From positions 1 to 39,371 of the IMG/VR virus record IMGVR_UViG_3300010885_082087: 39,371 bases of DNA. The stretch is one strand, 5' to 3'. A model generated the notes under the pieces. The model did not search any database. It saw nothing but the letters and a program-made list of their open reading frames with translations, and was not told where the DNA came from. A program made the position numbers and the translations under genes. The first letter of the stretch is position 1, and every line of letters starts with the position of its first letter. Shown in pieces: positions 23,388 through 31,392 of the stretch. The DNA comes from a virus.

Positions 23388-23585
23388 TCGCGGATGGCGA
23401 AACTCGAATCCGTCACAGGTGTGCCTCCTGCTTGGCACCATCGGCGGCATGTTTCCCGAAGACCTATCGTAGTTCCTCGGTTCCGTGCATCGCAAGCCGA
23501 TCCCGAGCGCTATTCCCCAGAGCAAATGCTTGCAGTTGCAGCACACACGCTCGTCACTTCCTGTTTCATCCTGCTTCAATGTCAC
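23361..23585 (-). CDS. Small Cys-rich (zinc-binding-like) protein, GTG start
   Basis: A 74-residue protein. The GTG start overlaps the TGA of the upstream gene (GTGA), a coupled arrangement; the frame continues upstream but only as a shadow of that gene. CCNCKH near residue 15, Cys near 33 and HTCDGFEFR near 57 form a pattern common in small phage proteins of unknown function that probably bind zinc. Confidence 0.7.
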   Translation of the reverse strand: MTLKQDETGSDERVCCNCKHLLWGIALGIGLRCTEPRNYDRSSGNMPPMVPSRRHTCDGFEFRHPRLSATGSVP

Positions 23586-24169
23586 TTCTTCTGCGCCGGG
23601 GTTTTCGCGGTCGACTTCTGGATCGTCTGTACGCCCTTGCATTTCTTCCCCTCCTTCACAGCCTTGCCGAACCAAGCCTTCCACAGGAAAGCTATGGAAC
23701 TCTTGGTGTCCCTGTCGTGCGTGATCATGGGACCGAAGTCGACGAAGTTCTTGCCACCCAGGTAGAGGTTGCTTATCTGCACCAGGCTGTATCTGGCAGC
23801 CTGGCTGACCAGAAGCTCGTCCGAGTCGATGTTGGAGATCAGGTCTTCGAGGTACTTCTCCTCGTACTTGTGCGCTATAGCCAGAGCCGCTGACTTGACG
23901 CGCCTGTCGCTCCTGTTAAGCGCCGCCTCGAACATGGTCTGGTCCATCGTGACCAGTTGCCTGGCGAGGTAGACCATGTACTTGTAGTCGTCCTCCAGAC
24001 GGAGCCTGTCTCTCGTGTCCAGCCCGTCAAGGTTGCCGTATCCGCCGACCGGCGGGGGAACGACAACGAAACCGTTGTCGTCGTTTCAGCCAGCCTCGAG
24101 CTTGGGAGAAACCCCAAGGTAGAGGATGGACGCCACCGCCACCGCCAATGTCAATGTCAAAGCTTTCAT
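23582..24169 (-). pseudogene. Secreted HEAT-like protein interrupted by an in-frame UGA (broken or recoded)
   Basis: From the ATG at 24169 (good AAAGG site) the frame encodes a signal peptide, MKALTLTLAVAVASILYLG, ending LEAG. A TGA at 24086-24088 is codon 28. The same frame then continues for 167 codons to 23582: Pro/Gly linker (VVVPPPVGGYG), then helical pairs typical of HEAT-like repeats (DRRVKSAALAIAHKYEEKYLEDLI; SQAARYSLVQI) and a Lys-rich tail. A perfect 9-bp hairpin begins 4 nt after the UGA. An internal restart at ATG 23977 (GGAGG 14 nt upstream) would give 131 residues without the signal peptide. Nonsense mutation, readthrough and assembly error are all possible. Confidence 0.65.
24060..24081 (-). 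promoter_or_regulatory. Perfect RNA hairpin just downstream of the in-frame UGA
   Basis: ACGACAACG/CGTTGTCGT, 9 perfect base pairs with a GUUU loop on the minus-strand transcript, 4 nt after the UGA at 24088-24086. A stem-loop closely following a stop codon is a feature of programmed readthrough and of selenocysteine insertion elements, but it could equally be an attenuator or chance from the repetitive codons. Confidence 0.45.
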
Positions 24170-24239
24170 GTTCAAACCGCCTTTCTGATTACATTTTAGT
24201 CGTTTCCACACTAATTTAAACATAACAAAGGAGATTTTT

Positions 24240-25097
24240 ATGGATTTTTTCGTGAGTGCTGATCTTGACCCTCAAAGTCAGTGGCAGCTTGAGCTTATGA
24301 TAGAGAGCTTCAAGACCATAGGGCTGGAGGACAAGCTCCTGATATGCATCGCCTCGGAAGGCGACCCGAAAATCTTCCCGGAATTCTCGTCCAACATGAA
24401 GAGCCACGCCAGGACGCTTGTGCACACGAACATAGGCGCGACCAGGGGGTTCGAGCCGCTCAACAAGCTTTACGCGGTCAGCTTCGCAATGAGGGACAAG
24501 GCTCTCTCCGACCAGTTCGTCATGCTCGACCTCGACTCCGTAATATTCAGCAAGCCCCAGGAAGTCCAAGAGCAGGTTTTCTGCCGTTTCCAGATCGACC
24601 CGTACTTCACCCCGGAACTCATAGACGGGAAAACCGGCTTCAAGGAACACTTCGGCATCGACCCCAAGGAGTTGACTTCGGACAAATGGCCGAGCGCGTA
24701 CGGGTCCATGCTCTTCGGCGGCTTCCCGAGCGAATTCTTCGACGAGACCATAAACCTTTGCGAGCAGTACGTGTTCAACCAGATCAAGTCCGGCAAGACG
24801 CCCTGGTCCGAAAGCGTAACCGCAGCCATCAACGTGCAGCTCCACAAGTACGTCGGCAAGTACAGCGCGATGGGAACCTACGAACTCGACTGCGACCTTT
24901 TCAGCAACCACCCGAAAAACTTTATAAGCTACAGAAACGGATACATGCCGATATTCAGCAAGGGCATGTTCGGATTCAAGCCGCCGGACTACTTCTCGTT
25001 CGGGAACCCGTTCAAGGTTCTGTCCGAATACTCGCCGACAATGGCGTTCATGAGGATGTCGAACGTGGCGAAGTCCTACCTGGAAAAAGCGAGGTGA
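24240..25097 (+). CDS. Glycosyltransferase-like protein (GT-A type)
   Basis: A 285-residue protein. It has the GT-A layout: an N-terminal strand (MDFFVSADLD), a GATRGFEPLNKLYAV segment, then VMLDLDSVIF, whose DLD fits the DxD metal/nucleotide-sugar site. Later aromatic segments (SAYGSMLFGGFPSEFFDE) would shape the acceptor site. Sugar and acceptor are unknown: DNA bases, virion proteins or host surface are all possible. AAAGGAG gives a clear start. The next gene follows 1 nt later. Confidence 0.75.
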   Translation: MDFFVSADLDPQSQWQLELMIESFKTIGLEDKLLICIASEGDPKIFPEFSSNMKSHARTLVHTNIGATRGFEPLNKLYAVSFAMRDKALSDQFVMLDLDSVIFSKPQEVQEQVFCRFQIDPYFTPELIDGKTGFKEHFGIDPKELTSDKWPSAYGSMLFGGFPSEFFDETINLCEQYVFNQIKSGKTPWSESVTAAINVQLHKYVGKYSAMGTYELDCDLFSNHPKNFISYRNGYMPIFSKGMFGFKPPDYFSFGNPFKVLSEYSPTMAFMRMSNVAKSYLEKAR

Positions 25098-25098
25098 C

Positions 25099-25710
25099 AT
25101 GCACAAGACGATAAAAGTGGACAAAGCCATCAAGTGCAAGCTCGAGGAACTGATGGACCAGCCGGTCGTCATCAGGGTCAAGAATTTCTCAGGGACATCG
25201 TGCCAGGACTTCTCGGAACAGATGGACAAGGCTTCCAACTCCGGTCAGCCGTTCATCCCAATAGTCGTAGACTCGTACGGCGGCGAGGTCTACAGCCTGC
25301 TTGAGATGGTCGGCAGGATAGAGACGTGTCCGCTCCCTTGCCACACCATAGTCGAGAGCAAAGCCATGTCGTGCGGAGCCATACTGTTCGCCATGGGCGA
25401 CAGGAGGTACATGTCCCCGCACGCGACCCTCATGATACACGAGGTGTCGTCGAGGTCGTTCGGCAAGACGGAGGATATAAAGGCGGACGCGAAAGAGACG
25501 GACAGGCTCAACAAGCTCATATTCAGGATCATGTCGAAGAACTGCGGGAAGAATGCCGGGTTCTTCCTCGAGATGCTCCACGACAAGAACAACGCCGACC
25601 TTTTCCTCACGGCTGCGCAAGCCAAAAAAGTCAACATATGTACCGACATCGGAGTCCCCACGATGACGGTCAGCGTGGCGGTCGAATACAAACTGGAAAA
25701 AAACTCCTGA
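25099..25710 (+). CDS. clpP: ClpP-like serine protease
   Basis: A 203-residue protein of the ClpP/S14 family. VVDSYGGEVYSLLEMVGRIE matches the region before the catalytic turn; AMSCGAILFAMG holds the nucleophile Ser, ATLMIHEVSS the catalytic His, and ADLFLTAAQAKK the region with the Asp. In phages such proteases mature the head or process scaffold, or act as an accessory protease; none of the T4 gp21-type is visible in the window. GAGGTGA directly precedes the ATG. Paired with the glycosyltransferase-like gene. Confidence 0.88.
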   Translation: MHKTIKVDKAIKCKLEELMDQPVVIRVKNFSGTSCQDFSEQMDKASNSGQPFIPIVVDSYGGEVYSLLEMVGRIETCPLPCHTIVESKAMSCGAILFAMGDRRYMSPHATLMIHEVSSRSFGKTEDIKADAKETDRLNKLIFRIMSKNCGKNAGFFLEMLHDKNNADLFLTAAQAKKVNICTDIGVPTMTVSVAVEYKLEKNS

Positions 25711-25784
25711 TTGCCATTGATTTTGTTTCCGTCGCTGGTAACCTACTGCCTATCGGCAACACTAAAATGAAAGGAGTGTTTTTC

Positions 25785-26189
25785 ATGGATTCGAGAAAGA
25801 TTTTGGTCGCTTCGTGCGCGGCAACCTTGGTTTCCCTGGCTTTCGCAGCCTACAAGGACTACGACGCCAGAAGCGCGAACCTGTATTCGCAGATACTCAA
25901 GTTCGAGAACTCGTTGATGGCGAACGAGATAGGCTCCCTGCAGACCTCGCCGTCCTACAACGAAGGGTACAGGGACGCCCTCATAAAAATGGGCGGACCG
26001 CAATCCCCGGGATCTTTCCAGGACGGATGGGACTCGGCGCTGAAGGTCGCGGGAACGGCTTCGTACGCCGACGGATACCACACCGCCATAAAGCAGTTCA
26101 ACTTCACGAAGGAAGGTCATGCCCGCTGGATGGTCTCCGAGCCAGTAGCCGTCCCCGAAGAGAACAATCAACCGAAAACCAAGAAGTAG
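25785..26189 (+). CDS. Membrane-anchored hypothetical protein
   Basis: A 134-residue protein with an N-terminal signal anchor (ILVASCAATLVSLAFAAY), then an outside domain with related segments (YNEGYRDALIKMGG; FQDGWDSALKVAG; YADGYHTAIKQF). These look like three copies of an xxDGYxxAxK motif. AAAGGAG supports ATG 25785 over the upstream in-frame ATG. Function unknown. Confidence 0.75.
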   Translation: MDSRKILVASCAATLVSLAFAAYKDYDARSANLYSQILKFENSLMANEIGSLQTSPSYNEGYRDALIKMGGPQSPGSFQDGWDSALKVAGTASYADGYHTAIKQFNFTKEGHARWMVSEPVAVPEENNQPKTKK

Positions 26190-26200
26190 AGGACGCTTCA

Positions 26201-26458
26201 ATGTTCAAAGAGGAAGAGTCCAGCAAGTCCGAATTGTTGGGCATGGGTGATAATGTGGTGAGGTTCGTCGACAAGTCCACCGGAGAATTGATATGCCACA
26301 TAGGTCACGACGAAGACGAAAGGCTTGTTTTCTTCAGCAAGCCAGTCACCACGTCCGTGATACTCACACTGTGCGAGATTCTGAGTAAAAAGAAGATGAG
26401 AAAAGCCCTCGGAAAGGGAGACTACAAGAAAGCCCAGAAAATAGCCGAGGGGTATTGA
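26201..26458 (+). CDS. Small hypothetical protein
   Basis: 85 residues with a beta-rich front (VVRFVDKSTGELICHIG) and a basic helical tail. GAGGA precedes the ATG, 11 nt after the previous gene. It is directly followed by a strong intrinsic terminator, so it ends the transcription unit that begins at 24240. Confidence 0.75.
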   Translation: MFKEEESSKSELLGMGDNVVRFVDKSTGELICHIGHDEDERLVFFSKPVTTSVILTLCEILSKKKMRKALGKGDYKKAQKIAEGY

Positions 26459-26460
26459 AA

Positions 26461-26499
26461 AAAAAGACCAGTCCGAAACAAGGACTGGTCTTTTTTTTT
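26461..26499 (+). terminator. Rho-independent terminator
   Basis: Near-perfect stem (AAAAAGACCAGTCC with GGACTGGTCTTTTT) around a 7-nt loop, ending in a run of nine T. Starts 2 nt after the stop of the gene at 26458. The A-run upstream makes it usable from either strand. Confidence 0.95.
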
Positions 26500-26544
26500 G
26501 GAATTTTTCCGGGAAATTTACCTCTTCCGATTCTTCATACCTAT

Positions 26545-26880
26545 ATGGAGAACATAATAGTATTGATCGTTTTTTTCCTTTACGGAATATCGATGTCGCT
26601 GTCCTACAACGACTCCTTCAGAAATACATGGTACTACGTGCCGGTATGCGTTTCCTTCAGCCTCGTCTGCGGCACCATGTGGGCTTTCGGCACCAGGATC
26701 ACGAACGGCAACGAAAGGCTGCTCATGTTCAGCCTAGCCTGGGAGTTCTCGGTCATACTCGTCGACGTCATCGTGCCATACCTCATATACGGCATAACCC
26801 CGACAAGGGGATTCTTTCTTGGTTCGATGATGGTTGTCATCGGCATGGTCGTGATGAAGCTCAGCATGCGCCATCCGTGA
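26545..26880 (+). CDS. Small membrane protein, four predicted helices
   Basis: 111 residues with about four membrane segments (ENIIVLIVFFLYGISMSL; VPVCVSFSLVCGTMWAFG; SLAWEFSVILVDVIVPYLIYG; FLGSMMVVIGMVVMKLSM). Size and layout resemble small multidrug-resistance/DMT-type proteins, but no defining residue can be confirmed. The ATG at 26545 is preferred because earlier in-frame starts fall inside the terminator hairpin; no clear ribosome site. Confidence 0.7.
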   Translation: MENIIVLIVFFLYGISMSLSYNDSFRNTWYYVPVCVSFSLVCGTMWAFGTRITNGNERLLMFSLAWEFSVILVDVIVPYLIYGITPTRGFFLGSMMVVIGMVVMKLSMRHP

Positions 26881-26971
26881 GATTGTTGCGAAAGTTGTTT
26901 GACTAGGCTAGGCTTCGATGATATATACATTCAACGGATTGATCTTCAGGCAAGGATGCCTACATAAACAT

Positions 26972-27703
26972 ATGATAAACGAGATGGAGAAAATAATTTT
27001 CATACACCCGCCGAAAACCGGAGGGTGGTCGATAATAGACCTTTTCGGCAATTGCTCCGTCATCAACGAATTGGGCAACACGGAATGGTCGCCGCTCCAC
27101 TATTCGATGCAGCACTACCGCAACAAGAAGATAAACCTCGAAAACTACCTCGTGTTCGCCAACACGAGGAACCCTTGGGAGAGGATGGTTTCAGCATACT
27201 TGTACCTCCTCGATAACCAAAGCGTGTCCATGAACGGCAGGAGCAAAAGAAAAAGCGAAAAGCACATATCGGAAATGACCATGGAGGACTACATCGCCAT
27301 TCAGACCGACGACGAGATCCACATGGAACACGACGAGGACAACCGGTATTGGTTCTACCTCAGTCCGGTCATGGACTGGGTTACAGCCGACGGTGAGATC
27401 CTGGTCGACTACTTCTGCAGCATCCACACCTACGAAGATGACTTCAAGCTCGTGTCCGACATCACGGGAAACAGGAAAAAGCTCCCCCACGCGAACAGGA
27501 GCAAGCACGAGGACTACAGGACATACTACACGGACAAGACGGCGGAAATGGTCGGAAGCGTATACAGGAAGGACATCGAATATTTCGGATTCGAATTTGA
27601 CGACAGCAGCAAGTCGAACTTCAGAAGGGAAGTCAACCCGGAAAAGATCGGGAGGTACATGGAGAAGAGGAAACTCCTCGTGAACGGCGTTACGAAGCTG
27701 TAG
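26972..27703 (+). CDS. Sulfotransferase family protein
   Basis: About 243 residues. FIHPPKTGGWSI is the 5'-phosphosulfate-binding loop of PAPS-dependent sulfotransferases, and FANTRNPWERMVSAYLYL is the 3'-phosphate-binding motif; the C-terminal HANRSKHEDYRTYYTDKTAEMV also fits the Sulfotransfer_2 family. Acceptor unknown: a glycan, lipid or protein. Start uncertain: ATG 26918, 26972 and 26984 are all in frame, and none has a strong ribosome site. It converges with the next gene with one base between. Confidence 0.85.
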   Translation: MINEMEKIIFIHPPKTGGWSIIDLFGNCSVINELGNTEWSPLHYSMQHYRNKKINLENYLVFANTRNPWERMVSAYLYLLDNQSVSMNGRSKRKSEKHISEMTMEDYIAIQTDDEIHMEHDEDNRYWFYLSPVMDWVTADGEILVDYFCSIHTYEDDFKLVSDITGNRKKLPHANRSKHEDYRTYYTDKTAEMVGSVYRKDIEYFGFEFDDSSKSNFRREVNPEKIGRYMEKRKLLVNGVTKL

Positions 27704-27704
27704 G

Positions 27705-28535
27705 TCAGACTCCCCCGAAGCCCAATACTTCCACGCACCACCTGCGACCGAAATAGCCAACCATGAAAGACCTCAACTCAGCGGCGTCCGCGTTCCCGCG
27801 AAGCTTCGCCAGATATTCCCCGGCTTCCCTCTCGCCGTTGTAGAGGCTCATGCTCCTCTCGACGTTCCACCTAACGAAGTCCTTGAACCCGCCGGAGGAA
27901 TATCCAGGCTCTAGGTCCTCAAGGACTTTCGCCAGCGTCATGACGTAGACGTCGAACTCTAGCATGTAGAGGACTGTCTCAGCCCTCCCGGACATCCCAA
28001 GGTCCTTGCGGACAGCGCTGCCGTTCGTGTAGCAGACCCACTCGTCCAGGATGTACAGAGCCCTGTCTCCCCATGTCGAAGCCTGCTCGACCATGTACAG
28101 CTTATAAACCCCGCCCCTGAGGCTGCGCGGCACCTCGCGGGCGACAACCTCTATCCTGGTTTTAGGCTCGTCGAGAACGGAAACCTTTCCGTCAAGGCAG
28201 TAGAACGCGTTTATCGGCTTGCCCTTGTAGAGCCTGTTCCTGACCATGGAGTTTATCCCGTGGGTCGTCTCGTGACCCGAAGTCACCTTGTCGCCGTCGT
28301 CGTAGTAGCCCCCGTCGCTTATGTGCGACCTTATGTCGGACAGAACCGCGCCGAGCCTCAGATCCTTCTTGCCTATGACGTCCTGGATGTACCATATTGG
28401 CTGCGGATACGCGACTATGTCCTCGGTCTCGCCCCCATCTTCCGGCTCGACCTTCCCGACCGAAGTCTTGAGGGCTATGCCCAAAAAAGATCCAGCGGCG
28501 AAAGCCAGAAACAACACAAACGTCATTCTCTTCAT
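27705..28535 (-). CDS. Secreted HExxH protein (putative metallopeptidase)
   Basis: A 276-residue protein with an N-terminal signal sequence (MTFVLFLAFAAGSFLGIAL) and a zincin motif in SGHETTHGINSMV (HETTH, followed by Gly). Further Cys and Tyr-rich segments lie downstream. The predicted location is the periplasm or outside. The third zinc ligand is not obvious. GGGAG is 8 nt from ATG 28535; the GTG at 28544 overlaps that site and is rejected. Possible roles are host envelope protein cleavage or toxin-like action; peptidase activity is inferred from the motif only. Confidence 0.72.
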   Translation of the reverse strand: MKRMTFVLFLAFAAGSFLGIALKTSVGKVEPEDGGETEDIVAYPQPIWYIQDVIGKKDLRLGAVLSDIRSHISDGGYYDDGDKVTSGHETTHGINSMVRNRLYKGKPINAFYCLDGKVSVLDEPKTRIEVVAREVPRSLRGGVYKLYMVEQASTWGDRALYILDEWVCYTNGSAVRKDLGMSGRAETVLYMLEFDVYVMTLAKVLEDLEPGYSSGGFKDFVRWNVERSMSLYNGEREAGEYLAKLRGNADAAELRSFMVGYFGRRWCVEVLGFGGV

Positions 28536-28639
28536 TTTTTTCACTCCCTGGTAAACATCAACATATCAGAGTGATGTCGGGACACTCTTCTAAAGGGCGT
28601 CACAAAACAACAACAGCCAGAACAAGCGGGAGCTATACC

Positions 28640-29272
28640 ATGACCATTTCCTACCTAGCCACGGACAAGCACGGAAGGCATTTCTCCGGTCTGGAGATCA
28701 AGCCGGGGGAATCGTACGAAACCGACAACCCCAACTACATATTCACGCCATACAAGGACCTCAACGTGGCGGAGCTTATGCAGCCAAGCTTCGAGGGACT
28801 GCTAGAGCCTAGATTCTGGGAAGTCGAGTCGTTCGAGAAGATAGGCGAGGACAAGGCTAGGCGCCACTACTCCAAGATAAGGTGCGTCGCCGAATCCGCC
28901 AGACCTAACATAACCGACCAGCAGCGATTCAGGTTCGCCGCGCTCCTGTGCCTCAACATAGTCGGCAACAAGGAAGTCCGGAACTGGGTCTTGGGATGCC
29001 TCGACGAGTCGAACGTCTCGCCGGAAACAGCCAGGTCTTTCTCCGGCAGGCTCATGTCCATGATATCCGAGGACCTGGACCCTTCCGAGGCTTACATCTC
29101 CCCAGCCCACCCGCTATCGAACGCCGTATCCTCTGGTGACTACGTGAGGATGTGCGCCTACTCGTCGCATAGGTCGGCATGCGACTCTCCAGACATCCTG
29201 GACCTGCAGGCTTTCGCCAAGGCTTCTGTCAGCATGACGAAGGATCAGGTGCTGCGGTCCGCCGGGGCTTGA
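28640..29272 (+). CDS. Hypothetical protein
   Basis: A 210-residue soluble protein. GGGAG is well placed for ATG 28640. The N-terminal 50 residues are beta-rich (YLATDKHGRHFSGLEI; ETDNPNYIFTPY), the remainder helical. No family recognised. Its 3' end overlaps the convergent methyltransferase fragment by 28 nt. Confidence 0.7.
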   Translation: MTISYLATDKHGRHFSGLEIKPGESYETDNPNYIFTPYKDLNVAELMQPSFEGLLEPRFWEVESFEKIGEDKARRHYSKIRCVAESARPNITDQQRFRFAALLCLNIVGNKEVRNWVLGCLDESNVSPETARSFSGRLMSMISEDLDPSEAYISPAHPLSNAVSSGDYVRMCAYSSHRSACDSPDILDLQAFAKASVSMTKDQVLRSAGA

Positions 29273-29565
29273 CCCCTCAATATCCTCTTGCCTATCCACC
29301 GCATGCAAGTCACAGCCATGCTGTTGCCGATAGCCTTGTACCTCGGACCGTTGGGGCATCTCGCGGCTGGCTTGCCGTTCTGCGGGACCATAGTCCAGTC
29401 GTCCGGGAAACCCTGCAGCCTCTCGTATTCCCTCGGCGACATCCTCCTTATCTCGCCGGAAGCCAAGAACACGGACTCGACCTGAGCCGTGACCTCGCTG
29501 GACTGCGGGCTGCGGCTCGGGTCGTTCGTGGCGGTCAGGGTCGGCGCGACGATGTTGTCTCTCAA
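29245..29565 (-). CDS. Detached orphan methyltransferase C-terminal piece, TTG start
   Basis: 106 residues: one recognition-like module (VAPTLTATND...VESVFLAS), motif IX (MSPREYERLQGFPDDWT) and motif X (RYKAIGNSMAVTCMRWIG). It lies 5.9 kb from the main methyltransferase cluster and on the other strand. GAGGGA is 7 nt before a TTG at 29565, which I take as the start; a GTG at 29607 is in frame but lacks a ribosome site. Same arrangement as the two orphans next to the full enzymes. Confidence 0.78.
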   Translation of the reverse strand: MRDNIVAPTLTATNDPSRSPQSSEVTAQVESVFLASGEIRRMSPREYERLQGFPDDWTMVPQNGKPAARCPNGPRYKAIGNSMAVTCMRWIGKRILRGQAPADRST

Positions 29566-29627
29566 TATTATTCCCTCGAAAAAATTACGCTCGATTATAT
29601 ATAACACACACGAGCAAAGGAGAACCA

Positions 29628-30089
29628 GTGAGAAAATTCAACGAATGGATGAGCTTCCGCCAGACGGCAGAGGAAACATCAGACAGCTACGGATTCATAG
29701 GCACGTACAACAGCGAGAACCTATCGAACCTCGAGGAGAACAGCGAGAGGATCGAGGTGGAGAGCGCGATGAGCCTCATACCTCAGTCCTACAGGGGTCA
29801 GTTCCAGACATGCGAGGCGGTTTCCGCAGGCAAGTCGAGAAGCGAAAACAACGCCGAGATAGTCTGGATCACGAACAACGACCAGGGCATAACATATATC
29901 TTCGAGAAAAAAGAAGGCGAGGAAAAGAAATTCATCCTCAAAGACCTTACAGGTCGGGGAATAGCCAGCACCGTGACCGCCTCCAAGCTTAAAACGCTCG
30001 ACTACGATTTCGAGGACGGCTGGATCGACTCATGCGAAAAAGGGGATTCCGTCAAGATCGATGACGTGAAGGTGACCTGCATAGGGTAA
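29628..30089 (+). CDS. Hypothetical protein with capsid-targeting-like N-terminus
   Basis: A 153-residue protein starting MRKFNEWMSFRQ at a GTG with AAAGGAG upstream. After an acidic linker (NLEENSERIEVE) it has a compact beta-rich domain (AEIVWITNNDQGITYIFE; SVKIDDVKVTCIG). The IEVE segment would fit the [LI]-x-E cleavage rule of the T4 prohead protease, so the tag could be removed during maturation. Function of the mature domain is unknown. Confidence 0.72.
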   Translation: MRKFNEWMSFRQTAEETSDSYGFIGTYNSENLSNLEENSERIEVESAMSLIPQSYRGQFQTCEAVSAGKSRSENNAEIVWITNNDQGITYIFEKKEGEEKKFILKDLTGRGIASTVTASKLKTLDYDFEDGWIDSCEKGDSVKIDDVKVTCIG

Positions 30090-30093
30090 GGAA

Positions 30094-31362
30094 TCAAGCC
30101 AAGCCGTCTCCGCGACCCTGCCCGGCGTCGACGACCTTGTTTATCTCGTCCTTGAAAACGCCTATGAGCTTTTTTAGGTCCTTGGCGTTGTCCAGGGTGT
30201 TCTTCATCTGCTGCACGTCCTTGCTGAACTTGCCCGTGTTCTTGTAGAAATAATGTATCATGGCGTTGGTGTCGCCGTCGCCCATCTTGAAATCGTTCGA
30301 CTTGAGCTTCTGGTAGGTCTGCGGATTCTCCGTCTTGATATTTCCCAGGTATGTCTGCTTCATCCCGGCGATCCTAACGCCTATCTCGTTCTGGTCCGCC
30401 GAGTACCTTTCCAGGTCATTAAGGTCTCCGATATTGTAGCCGCCGCTGTTGTCGTCGAGGTAGCTGCCGCTGCCGCGGTTGTCCTGCGTCGTGTGGCGAA
30501 GCTCGTGGGCAAGGGTGTGTATTTCGCTCTCCCTCTCGACTACGCAGAACTTCTGAACCTTTCCATTGATGTACAGTGAGTCGCAGAACCCGCCGACGTT
30601 CTGTATGCCGAAATCAGAGGCGTTGGCGAAAACCACCGGGATCGGGTCGTCCATCTTGTCCGCCATGGTCGTGACCGGGGAGTTCAACGCGGGAATCTCA
30701 ACCCCATGGACATTCTGCGCGCCCTGCTCCTTGGCTGCCGTCCTGGCGACCTTCTCGTAGTCCTCGTCGCCGTAGAGCTTCTTCAGTATCTCAGACGGCT
30801 TGATCATCTTCATGGTCTTGAGCTTAGCCTTGCCTTCCGGCGACAGCTTGTATTTGCTCTCTATAGCCTTTGCTATCTTGATCCCGTCCTTCCCGGCTAG
30901 CACGCCGATACCGCCGTCGTGGGAGTGGTTGCCTCCGTCATGGGAGTGGTCGCCGCCGTCATGGTCGTAGTCGTGCTGCACGGTCGGGGCGTGAGCCTTG
31001 CCGGCGGCGCCGCCCATCGCGACCAGACCTACCGTCCCTAGGATGATACCCAGCTTCCCGAGTTCCATGAGCGTGTCTTTGTGCCTGAGACCCTTCTCCC
31101 TCATGAGCGTCACCAGCTTGGGGGTCAGCCCACCCTTGTCGTAAATCCCCTTTATGCTCTTGAAGTCAGCGGAGAACTCCCCGATCTGGCTTTTCAGCTC
31201 GGACATGAAACTCGATGCGAAGTCCTTCGTCCCCTGCCAAGCCTGACCGACCATCTCCTTGCCCCTCCTGTAGATCCCGGCTAGGTCTTCGTTGATGATC
31301 TGGGCGTGCATCGAAGGGTCTCGGCGCTCAAGGTACTCGATGAATGTCATGACTCTCGCCAT
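30094..31362 (-). CDS. HExxH zincin-like protein with His/Asp repeats and capsid-targeting-like N-terminus
   Basis: A 422-residue protein. The N-terminus (MTFIEYLERRDPSMHAQ from Met5) matches the shared tag. A hydrophobic segment (LGIILGTVGLVAMGG) precedes a metal-binding-like run of DHSHDGG-type repeats (about residues 130-150). The C-terminal half has HTLAHELRHTTQD, a classic HExxH zinc protease helix, followed by an acidic Gly/Tyr-rich segment. Predicted to be a metallopeptidase loaded in the head and ejected, or acting in the virion; both inferred. AAAGGAC precedes the ATG. Confidence 0.78.
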   Translation of the reverse strand: MARVMTFIEYLERRDPSMHAQIINEDLAGIYRRGKEMVGQAWQGTKDFASSFMSELKSQIGEFSADFKSIKGIYDKGGLTPKLVTLMREKGLRHKDTLMELGKLGIILGTVGLVAMGGAAGKAHAPTVQHDYDHDGGDHSHDGGNHSHDGGIGVLAGKDGIKIAKAIESKYKLSPEGKAKLKTMKMIKPSEILKKLYGDEDYEKVARTAAKEQGAQNVHGVEIPALNSPVTTMADKMDDPIPVVFANASDFGIQNVGGFCDSLYINGKVQKFCVVERESEIHTLAHELRHTTQDNRGSGSYLDDNSGGYNIGDLNDLERYSADQNEIGVRIAGMKQTYLGNIKTENPQTYQKLKSNDFKMGDGDTNAMIHYFYKNTGKFSKDVQQMKNTLDNAKDLKKLIGVFKDEINKVVDAGQGRGDGLA

Positions 31363-31392
31363 AGGGGTGTCCTTTGATTGTTTGCTGGATAT

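Noticed and set aside
24086-24088. UGA reassigned as Trp throughout the phage
   Set aside because: Many genes here end properly at TGA (for example 12300, 22528, 25097, 25710), so general reassignment is not supported.
26455-26544. Longer N-terminus for the membrane protein at 26545
   Set aside because: It would run through the intrinsic terminator hairpin and uses a TTG without a ribosome site.
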